A stretch of DNA of 47,053 bases from NCBI GenBank assembly GCA_015061745.1, contig SUWB01000024.1, positions 1 to 47,053 on the forward strand. Direction: 5' to 3'. The DNA comes from Lentisphaerota bacterium. GTDB taxonomy: Bacteria; Verrucomicrobiota; Lentisphaeria; Victivallales; Victivallaceae. Below the pieces are notes generated by a model. That model searched no databases and was not told the DNA's origin. It worked only from the letters and a program-made list of their open reading frames with translations. The translations under genes and the position numbers were made by a program. Of the stretch, positions 1 to 8,247 are shown piece by piece; positions within the stretch are counted from its first letter, which is position 1, and the number at the start of each line of letters is the position of its first letter.

Positions 1-124
1 TATGACGATATCTTCATCCGGTATAATGAACTGCACTCAAGTTACTGAACCGCCGTATGCCGAACGGCACGTACGGTGGTGTGAGAGGACGGCTGTCCAA
101 ATAATGGACAGCCTCCTACTCGAT
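1..124 (+). mobile_element. Group II intron, 3' end (domains V and VI)
   Basis: The sequence folds as the last two domains of a group II intron. Domain V is at 49-80: ACCGCCGT (49-56) pairs with ACGGTGGT (73-80), with the usual bulge and a short upper stem (58-61 with 66-69). The G52-T77 wobble marks a CGC catalytic triad (51-53). Domain VI is at 83-121: a 9-bp stem (91-99 with 105-113) sits on a basal stem, and A118 is left unpaired as the expected branch-point adenosine. The 3' splice site is then at about 124. The rest of the intron, including any reverse transcriptase/maturase, lies upstream of the window. The intron class is not determined. Confidence 0.85.
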
Positions 125-148
125 TGACAATATAGCAAAGAGTTCAAG

Positions 149-1237
149 ATGCAGCCGGAAGATATCAAAAATCATATAGAGCGTTTGCGGATCCGGGAAC
201 AGGAATTGGCCGCTGCTTTGGCTGATCCCGGAATTTATGCAAAACAGGATGAGTGCCGCAGACTGGGGGGAGAACAGCGGAAACTTGAAAGTTTATTCGC
301 TGATTTTTCCTGCTGGGAAGAATCTCTGCGGCAAATCAGTGAAAACCGTTCTGCTCTTGCCAGAGAAAACGATCCTGAAATGCGTGCCCTGCTTGAACTC
401 GATATTGAAGAATTGGAAAAACGTTCTGCTGAGCTGGAAGAAAAAGTCCAGTTGGCACTTTTGCCCCCTGAACCTAACGATTCAAAAAATATCATCGTTG
501 AAATAAAACCTGCCGCAGGTGGCGACGAGGCGGCTCTTTTTGCTGCTGAACTCTACCGGGCCTATATGCACTTTGCGGAACAGGAAGGGTGGAAGGTGGA
601 GATCCTTGACCACTCCGCAACTGACCTGGGAGGGGTGAAAGATGTTTCTTTTTCCATTTCAGGCTCAGATGTTTTCAGTTTGATGAAGTATGAATCTGGC
701 GTCCACCGGGTGCAGCGGATCCCCACCACTGAAGCCGGAGGTCGTATCCATACGTCGACCGTGACCGTTTCCGTAATGCCAGAGGCGGAAGCTGTTGAAC
801 TTGATCTTAACCCTGAGGACTTGCGTTTTGATGTCTTCCGTTCCAGCGGGGCAGGGGGACAGCACGTCAATACCACGGACTCCGCCGTGCGGGTTACCCA
901 TATCCCGAGCGGTGTCTCAGTTGCCAGTCAGCAGGAAAAATCCCAGCACCGCAACAAAGAGATCGCTTTGCGTATTCTCTATGCCAGACTTCTGGAACAT
1001 AAACAGCAGACTGAAGCTGCCAAACAGGCGGCGGACAAACGTTCTCAAGTGGGAACCGGCGACCGCAGTGAACGGATCAGAACCTACAATTTTCCTCAAA
1101 ACCGGGTGACAGATCACCGGTTCAATGTGTCAAGTTACGATTTGCCCAAAGTGATGGAAGGTGAGTTCCGTCTGGTACTCAATCCCATATTGAAGCAGGT
1201 GTGTGAAGCTCGTTTGGAAGAACTCCGTCAGGCGTGA
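149..1237 (+). CDS. prfA: Peptide chain release factor 1
   Basis: Class I release factor that recognises UAA/UAG and triggers peptidyl-tRNA hydrolysis on the ribosome. At 362 residues it has normal RF1 length. The GGQ motif is at residues 236-238 (GAGGQHVNTTDSAVR) and the stop-codon reading tripeptide of the RF1 P-x-T type is PTT at 192-194, which separates it from RF2 (SPF). The N-terminal coiled-coil domain 1 covers roughly residues 1-105. A weak ribosome binding site (AAAGAG, 137-142) lies 6 nt before the ATG. The gene begins only about 24 nt after the predicted end of a group II intron, so its native promoter must lie upstream of the intron or be lost. No prmC methyltransferase gene follows; the next gene is convergent with an 18-nt gap. 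Confidence 0.97.
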   Translation: MQPEDIKNHIERLRIREQELAAALADPGIYAKQDECRRLGGEQRKLESLFADFSCWEESLRQISENRSALARENDPEMRALLELDIEELEKRSAELEEKVQLALLPPEPNDSKNIIVEIKPAAGGDEAALFAAELYRAYMHFAEQEGWKVEILDHSATDLGGVKDVSFSISGSDVFSLMKYESGVHRVQRIPTTEAGGRIHTSTVTVSVMPEAEAVELDLNPEDLRFDVFRSSGAGGQHVNTTDSAVRVTHIPSGVSVASQQEKSQHRNKEIALRILYARLLEHKQQTEAAKQAADKRSQVGTGDRSERIRTYNFPQNRVTDHRFNVSSYDLPKVMEGEFRLVLNPILKQVCEARLEELRQA

Positions 1238-1255
1238 CCGATAATAAGTTTTCTT

Positions 1256-3022
1256 TTACCGCAGTTCAGACAGATTCAAAGGTTTGAACTGCTTTTGTTT
1301 TTTCTGTCGGAATCCCGGATCCACAGAGAGATATTTCAGTCTGGTGAATTCAAAGTCGTGAGGCAAATAATTTTCCAGCCACGGATTCAGTAATTGGTAG
1401 GAAACGGGATAGCCTTCAAAGATCCACGCCGCGGCATCTGCGGCAAGGGCTGCTGCCTTTTGGCAGAGTTTTTCCCGTTCCGGGGAGTCGGGCATTGCAA
1501 TGATTTTTTCATAAAGACGGTCAAATTCAGCTGACGAAAATCCTGTCCTGTTGCAGCTCCCGGCATTGCCTGAATAAAAGAGCTGCAAAAAGTTTTCTGC
1601 GTCGGGATAATCTCCTGTCCAGGAAAGACGGAACAATTGCATCCGGTTGCGGCGCAGACGGTCAAAGAAACGGGGCTTGAAGTTGAAAACACATTCAAGT
1701 TCAATACCGAGAGCTTTGAATTCCTTTTGGGTCAGTTCTGCGATTTGACGGTGTGAAGTGGTATCTCCTGACTGGTCAAAAGTCAAATGGAGTGCTTTGC
1801 CTGTGGCAGGATCTTTCCCCCCGGGAAAGCCAGCTTCTGCAAGAAGTTTTTTTGCCCGTTCAAGGTCATCTTTGCTCCAGGGATTGACAAATTTTTCATC
1901 GTGTCCCGCCACTCCGGGAGGAATAAGGGTATGGGCCCGGAGCAGCTGATGATTGGAATGGAGGATCCGCGTTTGCACATTGTAAGCGAGACTCAGGGCT
2001 TGTCTGAGTTTTTTGTTTTTCCCCAGGAGAGGATCGTTGCAGTTGAAACCGATGTAACGAACTTCAAAAGAGGGGGTGCGCAGCAGTTTGATATTCCTTG
2101 CTTTGAGTGCCCGGGGCAGTTCTCCTCCTGCCACAAGATCGGCGTCGTCCTTACCGATGGCGTTGAAGTCGATCTTGCCCTGCAAAAAGAGCAGCCACGC
2201 AGTGACGGGCTGTTTCACAGTATAGAGTACGATCTCATCAGCCAGGGGCAGGGGACGTTTTCTGTCAGCTTGAGAGGCGGCCTGAAGGAAAAATTCTTTT
2301 CTGAACCGGGGATTCCGTACCAGATGAAGTTTGTAATCCCGCTGGTGGCTTTTGACCATAAATGGACCGGAACTTACTGGAAAGTCTCCAAATTTTTTCT
2401 TGAAATGTTCCTCTGCCTGCCGGGAGACAACAGCGGTGCTCGGCATTGCAAGCAAATAGAGAAAACGGGGCTGCGGGGCTGTAAAACGGAGGGTGAATTC
2501 CAGATCATTGTGCCTGACCATACCCGCAACAGGCAGATCATAGGGCGAAAAATCGTAAGGCATTGCTTTGACTGCTGCTTTGCGGAAATGTTCCATTCCA
2601 ACGATCTTGTCCCGCAATATCCAGTAGAGGGGACTGTTTTTCCGTGGATCGCACAGGCGTTTCAGAGAAAAAAGAACATCGTCAGCAGTGATTTTTGCCC
2701 GGCTTTTTTCATTTTTGAAAAGAGGGTGAGGCGCAAAATAAAGATCATTACGCAATTTGAAACGGCAGGAACGGAAATCTTTGGAAAATCGGGGCATTTC
2801 CGCAAGCAGTGAGGGCTTGAGGGTATAAGGCCGTTTCGCATAATCATATTGCACCAGCGTGTCAAAAAGAGCTCCGATAATGTTGAATGAACCCAGGTCG
2901 TCAGCCAGTACCGGGTCAAAACTTTTGACCTTTCCCCCTTGTGCGGAATAAATGATCCGCGGCATTTCCCCGGTCAGAGAAAATGCCGCAAAGATCGCAG
3001 CAGCAAAGCAGACAAGACGCAT
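1256..3022 (-). CDS. Family 5 extracellular solute-binding protein (peptide/oligosaccharide ABC transporter)
   Basis: Periplasmic binding protein of the SBP_bac_5 (DppA/OppA-like) type, 588 residues. An N-terminal signal peptide (about residues 1-19, ending LTGEM) has no lipobox cysteine, so a soluble periplasmic protein is more likely than a lipoprotein. The first lobe has the family start (DTLVQYD, KPSLLAEMP, CRFKLRNDLYF) and later segments (SSGPFMVKSH, ARNIKLL, LRQALSLAYN, AKKLLAEAGFPGGKDP) match the family order. Its ATG overlaps the stop of the rhamnulokinase gene as TGATG, so the two are translationally coupled. No permease or ATPase gene is nearby, so its transporter partners are elsewhere. 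Family 5 proteins bind peptides, nickel or oligosaccharides; linkage to rhaB makes a rhamnose-containing oligosaccharide a reasonable inference, not a demonstrated one. Confidence 0.85.
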   Translation of the reverse strand: MRLVCFAAAIFAAFSLTGEMPRIIYSAQGGKVKSFDPVLADDLGSFNIIGALFDTLVQYDYAKRPYTLKPSLLAEMPRFSKDFRSCRFKLRNDLYFAPHPLFKNEKSRAKITADDVLFSLKRLCDPRKNSPLYWILRDKIVGMEHFRKAAVKAMPYDFSPYDLPVAGMVRHNDLEFTLRFTAPQPRFLYLLAMPSTAVVSRQAEEHFKKKFGDFPVSSGPFMVKSHQRDYKLHLVRNPRFRKEFFLQAASQADRKRPLPLADEIVLYTVKQPVTAWLLFLQGKIDFNAIGKDDADLVAGGELPRALKARNIKLLRTPSFEVRYIGFNCNDPLLGKNKKLRQALSLAYNVQTRILHSNHQLLRAHTLIPPGVAGHDEKFVNPWSKDDLERAKKLLAEAGFPGGKDPATGKALHLTFDQSGDTTSHRQIAELTQKEFKALGIELECVFNFKPRFFDRLRRNRMQLFRLSWTGDYPDAENFLQLFYSGNAGSCNRTGFSSAEFDRLYEKIIAMPDSPEREKLCQKAAALAADAAAWIFEGYPVSYQLLNPWLENYLPHDFEFTRLKYLSVDPGFRQKKQKQFKPLNLSELR

Positions 3023-4494
3023 CAGAGAACTTTCTTGAAACGTTCCAGATGACGCATATAGCCTGCATTGACAGTGGCATCAGGGGTGTAGCGGATAACA
3101 TCAAAGGAGTTCCGCACCACCTGACGGGCTTCGGCAATGCCTGAAATTTCTCCGGCGGCAATGGCCTGACCCAAAAGATTGCCGATAGCGGTTGCTTCCA
3201 CGGGGCCGGCTGCAACGGGAATATTCAAGGCATCGGCGGTCAGCTGCATCAGCAGTCTGTCTTTGGTACCGCCGCCCACGATGTTCAGGCAGCTGTAAGA
3301 GTCTTTGCGGACTGCGGCAAGAGTTTCCAGCTTGCATTTGAAATACAATGCCAGAGAGTCATAGATCGCTCTGACGATCTCCGTGTCACAGTCGGGACGG
3401 CCCTGGCCGGTACGTTCGCAGAAGTCTGCAATACGGGCGGGCATATCGCCGGGAGTGGCAAAACCGGCATCGTTGGGATTGATGAAGTAAGCACAAAATT
3501 CCGCATCGAGAGCCATATTTTCCATATCGGCAAAGGAAAGGTTTTTCCCCCCTTCGTTCCACACTCTGCGGGTTTCCTGAAAGAGCCAGCTGCCCATAAT
3601 ATTGGTGAGAAATCTGGTGGTGCCGCCTACACCGCCTTCATTGGTAAAGCCGTTCTTTTCTGCTTCGGAGGTCAGTTCAGGCTTGGCAAGTTCAGCACCC
3701 AGCAGGGCCCAGGTACCGGCACTGATATAGGCCCAGGAACCGCTTTCGGGAGCGGGAACAGCCAGCACGGCACTGGCGGTATCGTGAGAACCCACTTTGT
3801 AAATAGGCAGTGCAGGGGCGTTCAGCTCTTTCTGAAGTGCTGCACTCAGCTTGCCGCCTGCGGTGCAGCTGGGAACCACCGGCGGGAAAACTGTACGGGG
3901 AAGGCCCAGTTTGTCGATGATCTCCCAGCACCAGGAGCCGGTGGCGTGATCCAGCAGATTGGTGGTGGAAACGTGGGAATATTCAGCAGAAAAGTCGCCG
4001 CCCAATCCCAGAGCCAGAGCATCGGGAATATTGAGGAAACAGCTGTTTTCAAAATCTTCCGGATGTTCCAAAAAGTGGGCATAGAGCTGATAAATGGTAT
4101 TCAGAGTCATACACTGGATGCCGGTGAGCTTGTAAAGTTCTTTCTGAGGAATGATTTTCCAGAGTTTTTCTGCGGCAGCCACGGTACGGGGATCGCGGTA
4201 GTTGTAGGGCAAACGGACAAGTTCCGGGGGATTGCCCCGGAAAAAGGCGTAGTCAACGCCCCAGGTGTCAATGGCGATACCTTCAAGGTCGGGAGCGGCG
4301 GCGAGGGCCTTTTTGAGTCCGGTTTTGAGTTCGTTCAGCAAAGCAGGATAGTCCCAGTAGAAAGAACCATCCTTTTCCAGAGGACCGTTGGGGAAACGGT
4401 GGATTTCCTGAAGTTCCAGTTTTCCGTTTTTCAAAGAACCGAGAATTCCTCTGCCGCTGGAGGCACCGAGATCAAAGGCAAGATAAGTACCCAT
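3022..4494 (-). CDS. rhaB: Rhamnulokinase
   Basis: FGGY-family carbohydrate kinase that phosphorylates L-rhamnulose to L-rhamnulose 1-phosphate in the cytoplasm. The 490 residues match the family length. The N-terminal phosphate motif is FDLGASSGR (7-15); IDTWGVDY, KVGSHDTASAV (with the expected catalytic Asp) and NIVGGGTKDRLLMQ follow in family order. GAGAGGA (4506-4512 on the reverse strand) is the ribosome binding site, 11 nt before the ATG. The neighbouring rhaA and rhaD genes are absent, so the rest of the pathway is elsewhere. It is the first gene of a two-gene unit with a solute-binding protein. Fuculokinase or xylulokinase is a less likely alternative, because the WGVDYAFF region is typical of RhaB. 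Confidence 0.93.
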   Translation of the reverse strand: MGTYLAFDLGASSGRGILGSLKNGKLELQEIHRFPNGPLEKDGSFYWDYPALLNELKTGLKKALAAAPDLEGIAIDTWGVDYAFFRGNPPELVRLPYNYRDPRTVAAAEKLWKIIPQKELYKLTGIQCMTLNTIYQLYAHFLEHPEDFENSCFLNIPDALALGLGGDFSAEYSHVSTTNLLDHATGSWCWEIIDKLGLPRTVFPPVVPSCTAGGKLSAALQKELNAPALPIYKVGSHDTASAVLAVPAPESGSWAYISAGTWALLGAELAKPELTSEAEKNGFTNEGGVGGTTRFLTNIMGSWLFQETRRVWNEGGKNLSFADMENMALDAEFCAYFINPNDAGFATPGDMPARIADFCERTGQGRPDCDTEIVRAIYDSLALYFKCKLETLAAVRKDSYSCLNIVGGGTKDRLLMQLTADALNIPVAAGPVEATAIGNLLGQAIAAGEISGIAEARQVVRNSFDVIRYTPDATVNAGYMRHLERFKKVL

Positions 4495-4602
4495 AAAAAT
4501 TTTTTCCTCTCAAAAAAGTGTATAATGTAATGTACTTTGTCATACTTTAGCACAAAGAAGTGTTTTTTTCCAGTCCATAAAGCGAAAAAATCAGCTATTT
4601 GC
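4495..4602 (-). promoter_or_regulatory. Leader and probable promoter region of rhaB
   Basis: The divergent rhaB-hisG spacer. The reverse strand has AT-rich hexamers (TACATT, TTATAC around 4520-4530) but no -35 at a convincing distance, so an activator may be needed. A loose inverted repeat AAAGTGTAT / ATACTTT (about 4516-4557) spans this area and could be an operator. Confidence 0.35.
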
Positions 4603-4631
4603 TTGACTAAAGTCTTTTTCGGGTGTATTTT
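4603..4631 (+). promoter_or_regulatory. hisG promoter
   Basis: TTGACT (4603-4608), a 17-bp spacer and TATTTT (4626-4631), about 50 nt upstream of the hisG ATG. Confidence 0.75.
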
Positions 4632-4681
4632 ATTGAGATGACAATAAAAAAGTCTTATATCAAAGAAAGGATTTTATTCTT

Positions 4682-5554
4682 ATGGAAAAACTTATGCTTG
4701 GAATCCCCAAGGGGAGTTTGGAACAGTCCACAGTAGATCTTTTTGCCAAAGCCGGCTACAAGATCCAGATCAGCTCTCGCTCCTATTATCCTTCCATTGA
4801 CGACCCCGAAATCGAATGTCTCCTCATCCGTGCTCAGGAAATGTCCCGGTACGTTGAAGAAGGGATCATTGACTGCGGTCTTACCGGTTATGACTGGATC
4901 AGAGAAAATAACTCCGATGTCCACGAAGCTGCGGAACTGGTTTACGGAAAAGTTGGCACCAATCCCCTGCGCTGGGTGCTGGCTGTGCCCAATGATTCTC
5001 CCATTCAGTCCGTCAAGGATCTGGAAGGCAAACGCATTTCCACCGAAGCTGTCGGTATGACCCAGCGTTATCTGGCTGAAAACGGTGTGACTGCCAAAGT
5101 TGAATTTTCCTGGGGGGCCACCGAGGTGAAGCCTCCCCGTCTGGCTGATGCTATCGTCGAGATCACTGAAACCGGATCTTCTCTGCGTGCCAACAATTTG
5201 AGGATCGTTGATACTCTTTGCATTTCCACGACCCGTTTTATCGCCAATCACAATGCGATGAAGTCCGATTTCAAACGCCGCAAGATTGAAAACCTTGCTA
5301 TGCTTCTGCAGGGCGTTATGCTTGCCAAAGGCAAGTGCGGTCTGATGCTCAACGCTCCCAAATCCAGATTGGAAGAAGTGCTGGCATTGCTGCCCGCTCT
5401 GGAAAAACCCACCGTTTCTCCCCTGTCTGACCCCGAATGGGTCGCTGTGAACACCATTGTTCCTGAACAGGTCGGCCGTGAGCTTATTCCTGAACTCAAG
5501 CGTGCCGGAGCCAAGGGAATTGTGGAATTCCCCCTCAACAAGATCATTGAATAA
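4682..5554 (+). CDS. hisG: ATP phosphoribosyltransferase, long form
   Basis: First enzyme of histidine biosynthesis: condenses ATP with PRPP to give phosphoribosyl-ATP. At 290 residues it is the long HisG form, with a catalytic two-lobed domain (about 1-215) and a C-terminal ACT-like regulatory domain (about 216-290, ending EFPLNKIIE) that normally mediates histidine feedback inhibition, so no HisZ partner is required. The start [14 protein letters not shown], the central GLTGYDWI and the PRPP-binding stretch [14 protein letters not shown] are typical. AAAGGA (4666-4671) is the ribosome binding site. It is followed after 22 nt by hisI; other his genes are absent, so the pathway is scattered in this genome. 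Confidence 0.96.
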   Translation: MEKLMLGIPKGSLEQSTVDLFAKAGYKIQISSRSYYPSIDDPEIECLLIRAQEMSRYVEEGIIDCGLTGYDWIRENNSDVHEAAELVYGKVGTNPLRWVLAVPNDSPIQSVKDLEGKRISTEAVGMTQRYLAENGVTAKVEFSWGATEVKPPRLADAIVEITETGSSLRANNLRIVDTLCISTTRFIANHNAMKSDFKRRKIENLAMLLQGVMLAKGKCGLMLNAPKSRLEEVLALLPALEKPTVSPLSDPEWVAVNTIVPEQVGRELIPELKRAGAKGIVEFPLNKIIE

Positions 5555-5576
5555 CTTTAACATAAAGGACACAAAA

Positions 5577-5966
5577 ATGTTGAAACTTGACTTTGAAAAA
5601 TGTGGCGGTCTGATCCCTGCCATCGCTCAGGATTGGAAGACCAACGAAGTTCTGATGCTTGCTTACATCAATGAAGAATCCTGGAACGAAACCCTCAAGA
5701 CCGGACACGGCGTTTATTTTTCACGTTCCCGTCAGAAACTGTGGCACAAAGGAGAAAGCTCCGGTAACGTGCAGATTGTTCACGAGATCCTCGTTGACTG
5801 TGACGAAGATACTGTGATCTTCAAGGTGGAACAGATCGGCGGAGCTGCCTGTCATACCGGCCACGCCAGCTGCTTTTTCCGCAAGCTGAATGAGGACGGT
5901 TCTCTGACCGAGCTGGGCGAACAGCTCTTTGATCCCGAACAGGTGTACGGCAAAGGCCACAAGTAA
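5577..5966 (+). CDS. hisI: Phosphoribosyl-AMP cyclohydrolase
   Basis: Third step of histidine synthesis: opens the adenine ring of phosphoribosyl-AMP. The product is 129 residues, a stand-alone cyclohydrolase with no fused HisE pyrophosphohydrolase. Expected motifs are present: [12 protein letters not shown] near the N-terminus, [16 protein letters not shown], the metal site DCDEDT and the zinc-binding Cys region [13 protein letters not shown]. The start is set at 5577 because AAAGGA lies 7 nt upstream and the protein then begins MLKLDFEK; the longer open frame overlaps hisG. The gene shares the hisG promoter and is followed by a strong terminator. Confidence 0.96.
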   Translation: MLKLDFEKCGGLIPAIAQDWKTNEVLMLAYINEESWNETLKTGHGVYFSRSRQKLWHKGESSGNVQIVHEILVDCDEDTVIFKVEQIGGAACHTGHASCFFRKLNEDGSLTELGEQLFDPEQVYGKGHK

Positions 5967-5986
5967 TTTTATTGCTTGTATGAGCG

Positions 5987-6056
5987 AAAAAAACTCCGTT
6001 TGTTTTCCCTTTGCCGGAATGTTTCCGGCAAAGAAATGACAGAGGGAGTTTTTTTA
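5987..6056 (+). terminator. Terminator of hisG-hisI
   Basis: Two nested hairpins. The outer arms are AAAAAAACTCC (5987-5997) and GGAGTTTTTTT (6045-6055). Inside is a perfect 11-bp stem, CTTTGCCGGAA (6009-6019) with TTCCGGCAAAG (6023-6033). A T-run ends the structure. Confidence 0.85.
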
Positions 6057-6096
6057 TTGTTCCGTAAAACGCAAATTACAGGATTCAAATTTTATT

Positions 6097-7011
6097 ATGC
6101 AGAAAATAGCTCTTGATTCTTTGGCTTTTTTCAGAGGATGTGTCACTCCGGGATGCCGTATGAGTGAGGCTCTTTTGAATTTTTACAACGACTGTGAAGC
6201 CCGGGTCGTGCGGGCAAAAGCCGCAAGCGGGGTACAGATCGCCTTTGTTACCGATGCCGTTGAAATGGAGTATTCCGTAGCTTTCGGAGCTCCCGCCCGC
6301 CGCATTTACACTTCAGATATTACTATAAACGGCGAAAACACCACTGTTGAAGGGGAGGGGCCTCATAAATTTACAATGGCTCCCGGAGAAAAGAATATTG
6401 TTATTCAACTGCCTCATCTGGTGGTCATCAATGAAATTTCTCTGGCAGTCAACGACGGAGCTGTTGTCAAAGAAGCTCCCCGCCGGGCGAAAAAACTTCT
6501 CTTTTGCGGAGATTCCATATTGCAGGGAATGACCTGTACCGCTCCCGGAAAGGCGGTGGGGGCATTGCTGGCTGAAAAGCTGGGTATGGAACTGCACAAC
6601 ACCTCTGTGGGCGGTGCGGAAATGCGTTTTGAAGCGGTTGAAGCAACTCTGGCTCTGGGGGGGGATGTTATTGTGGTGGGATTCGGGATCAATGATACCT
6701 TTCATAAAGTTCCTTATGAACTTTTCCGGGAACGGACTGCCAAAGTGTTTCAGCTTCTTGCCGGATTTGCCGGTAAGGCCTTTATTGTGGTGCCTATTCC
6801 GAATATGAAGGTCGATAACGCTCTTTATGAAAGTTATTGCAATATTATCCGTGAGGAACATAAAAAGAATCCCGCAGCTGTTCTGGTCGAAGGCTCCAGC
6901 TTCTATCCTGCCCGGGATGAACTGTTTGTCGACGGGACTCACCCCAATGATGAGGGAATGAAAATTTACGCGGACAACCTTGAAAAGATCATAGCTCCTG
7001 CTTTGAACTGA
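6097..7011 (+). CDS. SGNH/GDSL-type esterase with an N-terminal beta domain
   Basis: Predicted carbohydrate or lipid esterase, 304 residues. The C-terminal part (about 132-304) is an SGNH hydrolase: block I FCGDSIL with nucleophile Ser140, block II Gly in TSVGGAEM, block III Asn in GFGINDTF, and block V DGTHPND with Asp279/His282. Residues 1-130 look like a beta-rich accessory domain of the type found in acetyl-xylan and related esterases. No signal peptide is visible, so it may be cytoplasmic or exported by another route. It stands alone between two terminators. A deacetylase acting on acylated glycans is the likeliest role; the substrate cannot be read from sequence. Confidence 0.85.
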   Translation: MQKIALDSLAFFRGCVTPGCRMSEALLNFYNDCEARVVRAKAASGVQIAFVTDAVEMEYSVAFGAPARRIYTSDITINGENTTVEGEGPHKFTMAPGEKNIVIQLPHLVVINEISLAVNDGAVVKEAPRRAKKLLFCGDSILQGMTCTAPGKAVGALLAEKLGMELHNTSVGGAEMRFEAVEATLALGGDVIVVGFGINDTFHKVPYELFRERTAKVFQLLAGFAGKAFIVVPIPNMKVDNALYESYCNIIREEHKKNPAAVLVEGSSFYPARDELFVDGTHPNDEGMKIYADNLEKIIAPALN

Positions 7012-7031
7012 ACTCAAACCGTTCATATTGT

Positions 7032-7067
7032 CCCCGGCGGAATCTTCTTTCTGCCGGGGATTTTTTT
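7032..7067 (+). terminator. Terminator of the SGNH gene
   Basis: CCCCGGC (7032-7038) pairs with GCCGGGG (7053-7059), followed by seven T (7061-7067). Confidence 0.85.
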
Positions 7068-7073
7068 GGCAAT

Positions 7074-7104
7074 AAAAAAGCCGCACTTTGTATTTTTGTG
7101 CGGC
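7074..7104 (-). terminator. Terminator of the GNAT gene
   Basis: GCCGCAC (7080-7086) pairs with GTGCGGC (7098-7104). On the reverse strand the hairpin is followed by a T-run (A-run on the + strand at 7074-7079). Confidence 0.8.
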
Positions 7105-7119
7105 GTTCAATAAACAACT

Positions 7120-8133
7120 TCAGATCTCAAAGATCACCAGATCTGCATTGACAATGGAACCGGGGATCTGTGCCACAGGTTTCATACCGGCTTTTTCAAG
7201 GGCTTCAAGCTGGAGTGAAAAGTTGGAGGCAAGATACATAAGGATCGGTTCGCCGGGGAAGAGTTTGCGGAATTCTGCGGCTGTGAACTCAAGCAGTTCT
7301 TTCACATCCCCTGTATTGTCGGGATAAACTGTGAAGTTCAGGCAGTTTCTGCCAAAGGCTTTGACGGCATAGGCATAAGCCACCACTGTTCCGTTGGCAT
7401 TTTCTGCCACCGCAGTGACGGCATTGCCGATCTTGTGATCCTGCCAGGCCACCCGGTATTCGGAAACATAGGCATCAGGCCCGGCTGTCCCCCGGGGCTT
7501 GCCCCGCATTGCAGCTGTATGGACAAGAAACTTGTCGCAGTCAAATTGATCTCCGGGAGTCCCAAGACGGACTTTGGCTACAGGAGAACCGTCAAAGCAG
7601 ATTTTTTCCAGATCCCTGAAGTGAGAACCGTATTTGGGGTTGATAATGTGCATCATCCCTGTTTCTCCGCCGTAGGTCATTTGGAATCCGACTTTCCGGT
7701 AAGCGGCTGCGGCAAACTGGTTTCCTGTGCCGCAGCAAAGAAGTTTTGCCGGGGAATCCATAAAGTCTCTGATGCAGAAGAAAAGCAGTTCATTCATCAG
7801 TCCCAGACGGCGGAATTCCGGTTCAGTATAAACGTTTCCGAAGTTGCCGAAGCCGGAGGTGGGGGAATAGGCAAACCAGACACGGGCGGCAAAAGTACCG
7901 TCAACTTCAGCCACATACAAATGGTCAACAGCACCCTCACCGTCAAAGGCGGTACGGTAGTAAAGACGCCAGTAGTTCTGATCGTGGACAAACTTTCTGT
8001 AACTGTCGAAACCGATAGAGGATATAACGTAACGGATCAGACGTTCCGGAACAGGATTGGTATCAGGGGTGATCTGGCGGTAGATCCGCAAACTGCGGCC
8101 GTCAGCCAATTTGGATTCTTTCAAAAGTTCCAT
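7120..8133 (-). CDS. GNAT-family N-acetyltransferase-like protein
   Basis: Product of 337 residues. The N-terminal half (about 60-150) has the GNAT fold signature: DHLYVAEVDGTFAARVWF, then NVYTEPEFRRLGLMNELL, the acetyl-CoA pyrophosphate loop region, then GTGNQFAAAAYRKVGF. The C-terminal half may be a second, degenerate GNAT-like repeat (TAVAENANGTVVAYAYAV ... FTAAEFRKLFPGEP). The start at 8133 is chosen over the open frame at 8187 because AAAGGA sits 9 nt before this ATG. The acceptor substrate is unknown. It is a single-gene unit with its own terminator. Confidence 0.8.
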   Translation of the reverse strand: MELLKESKLADGRSLRIYRQITPDTNPVPERLIRYVISSIGFDSYRKFVHDQNYWRLYYRTAFDGEGAVDHLYVAEVDGTFAARVWFAYSPTSGFGNFGNVYTEPEFRRLGLMNELLFFCIRDFMDSPAKLLCCGTGNQFAAAAYRKVGFQMTYGGETGMMHIINPKYGSHFRDLEKICFDGSPVAKVRLGTPGDQFDCDKFLVHTAAMRGKPRGTAGPDAYVSEYRVAWQDHKIGNAVTAVAENANGTVVAYAYAVKAFGRNCLNFTVYPDNTGDVKELLEFTAAEFRKLFPGEPILMYLASNFSLQLEALEKAGMKPVAQIPGSIVNADLVIFEI

Positions 8134-8195
8134 TATTGTATTTCCTTTAATATGTGGATAATTGTTTCCTTTTGAATAATGTATCACACAAGGAT

Positions 8196-8232
8196 AAAAA
8201 AATCCACCTGAAAACGTATTTTCAGGCGGATT
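8196..8232 (-). terminator. Terminator of the prepilin-like gene
   Basis: A 14-bp stem, 8201-8214 with 8219-8232 (one G-T pair), loop CGTA. The A-run at 8196-8202 gives the T-run on the reverse strand. Confidence 0.85.
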
Positions 8233-8247
8233 AATTATGAAAAACTT

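Noticed and set aside
124..152. TTGACA at 124-129 as a prfA promoter
   Set aside because: A -10 at 17-bp spacing would fall on the start codon itself, so it cannot serve prfA; it is probably chance at the intron junction.
1787..2812. 341-residue frame on the + strand over the solute-binding protein
   Set aside because: Antisense shadow of a well-supported gene; no motifs.
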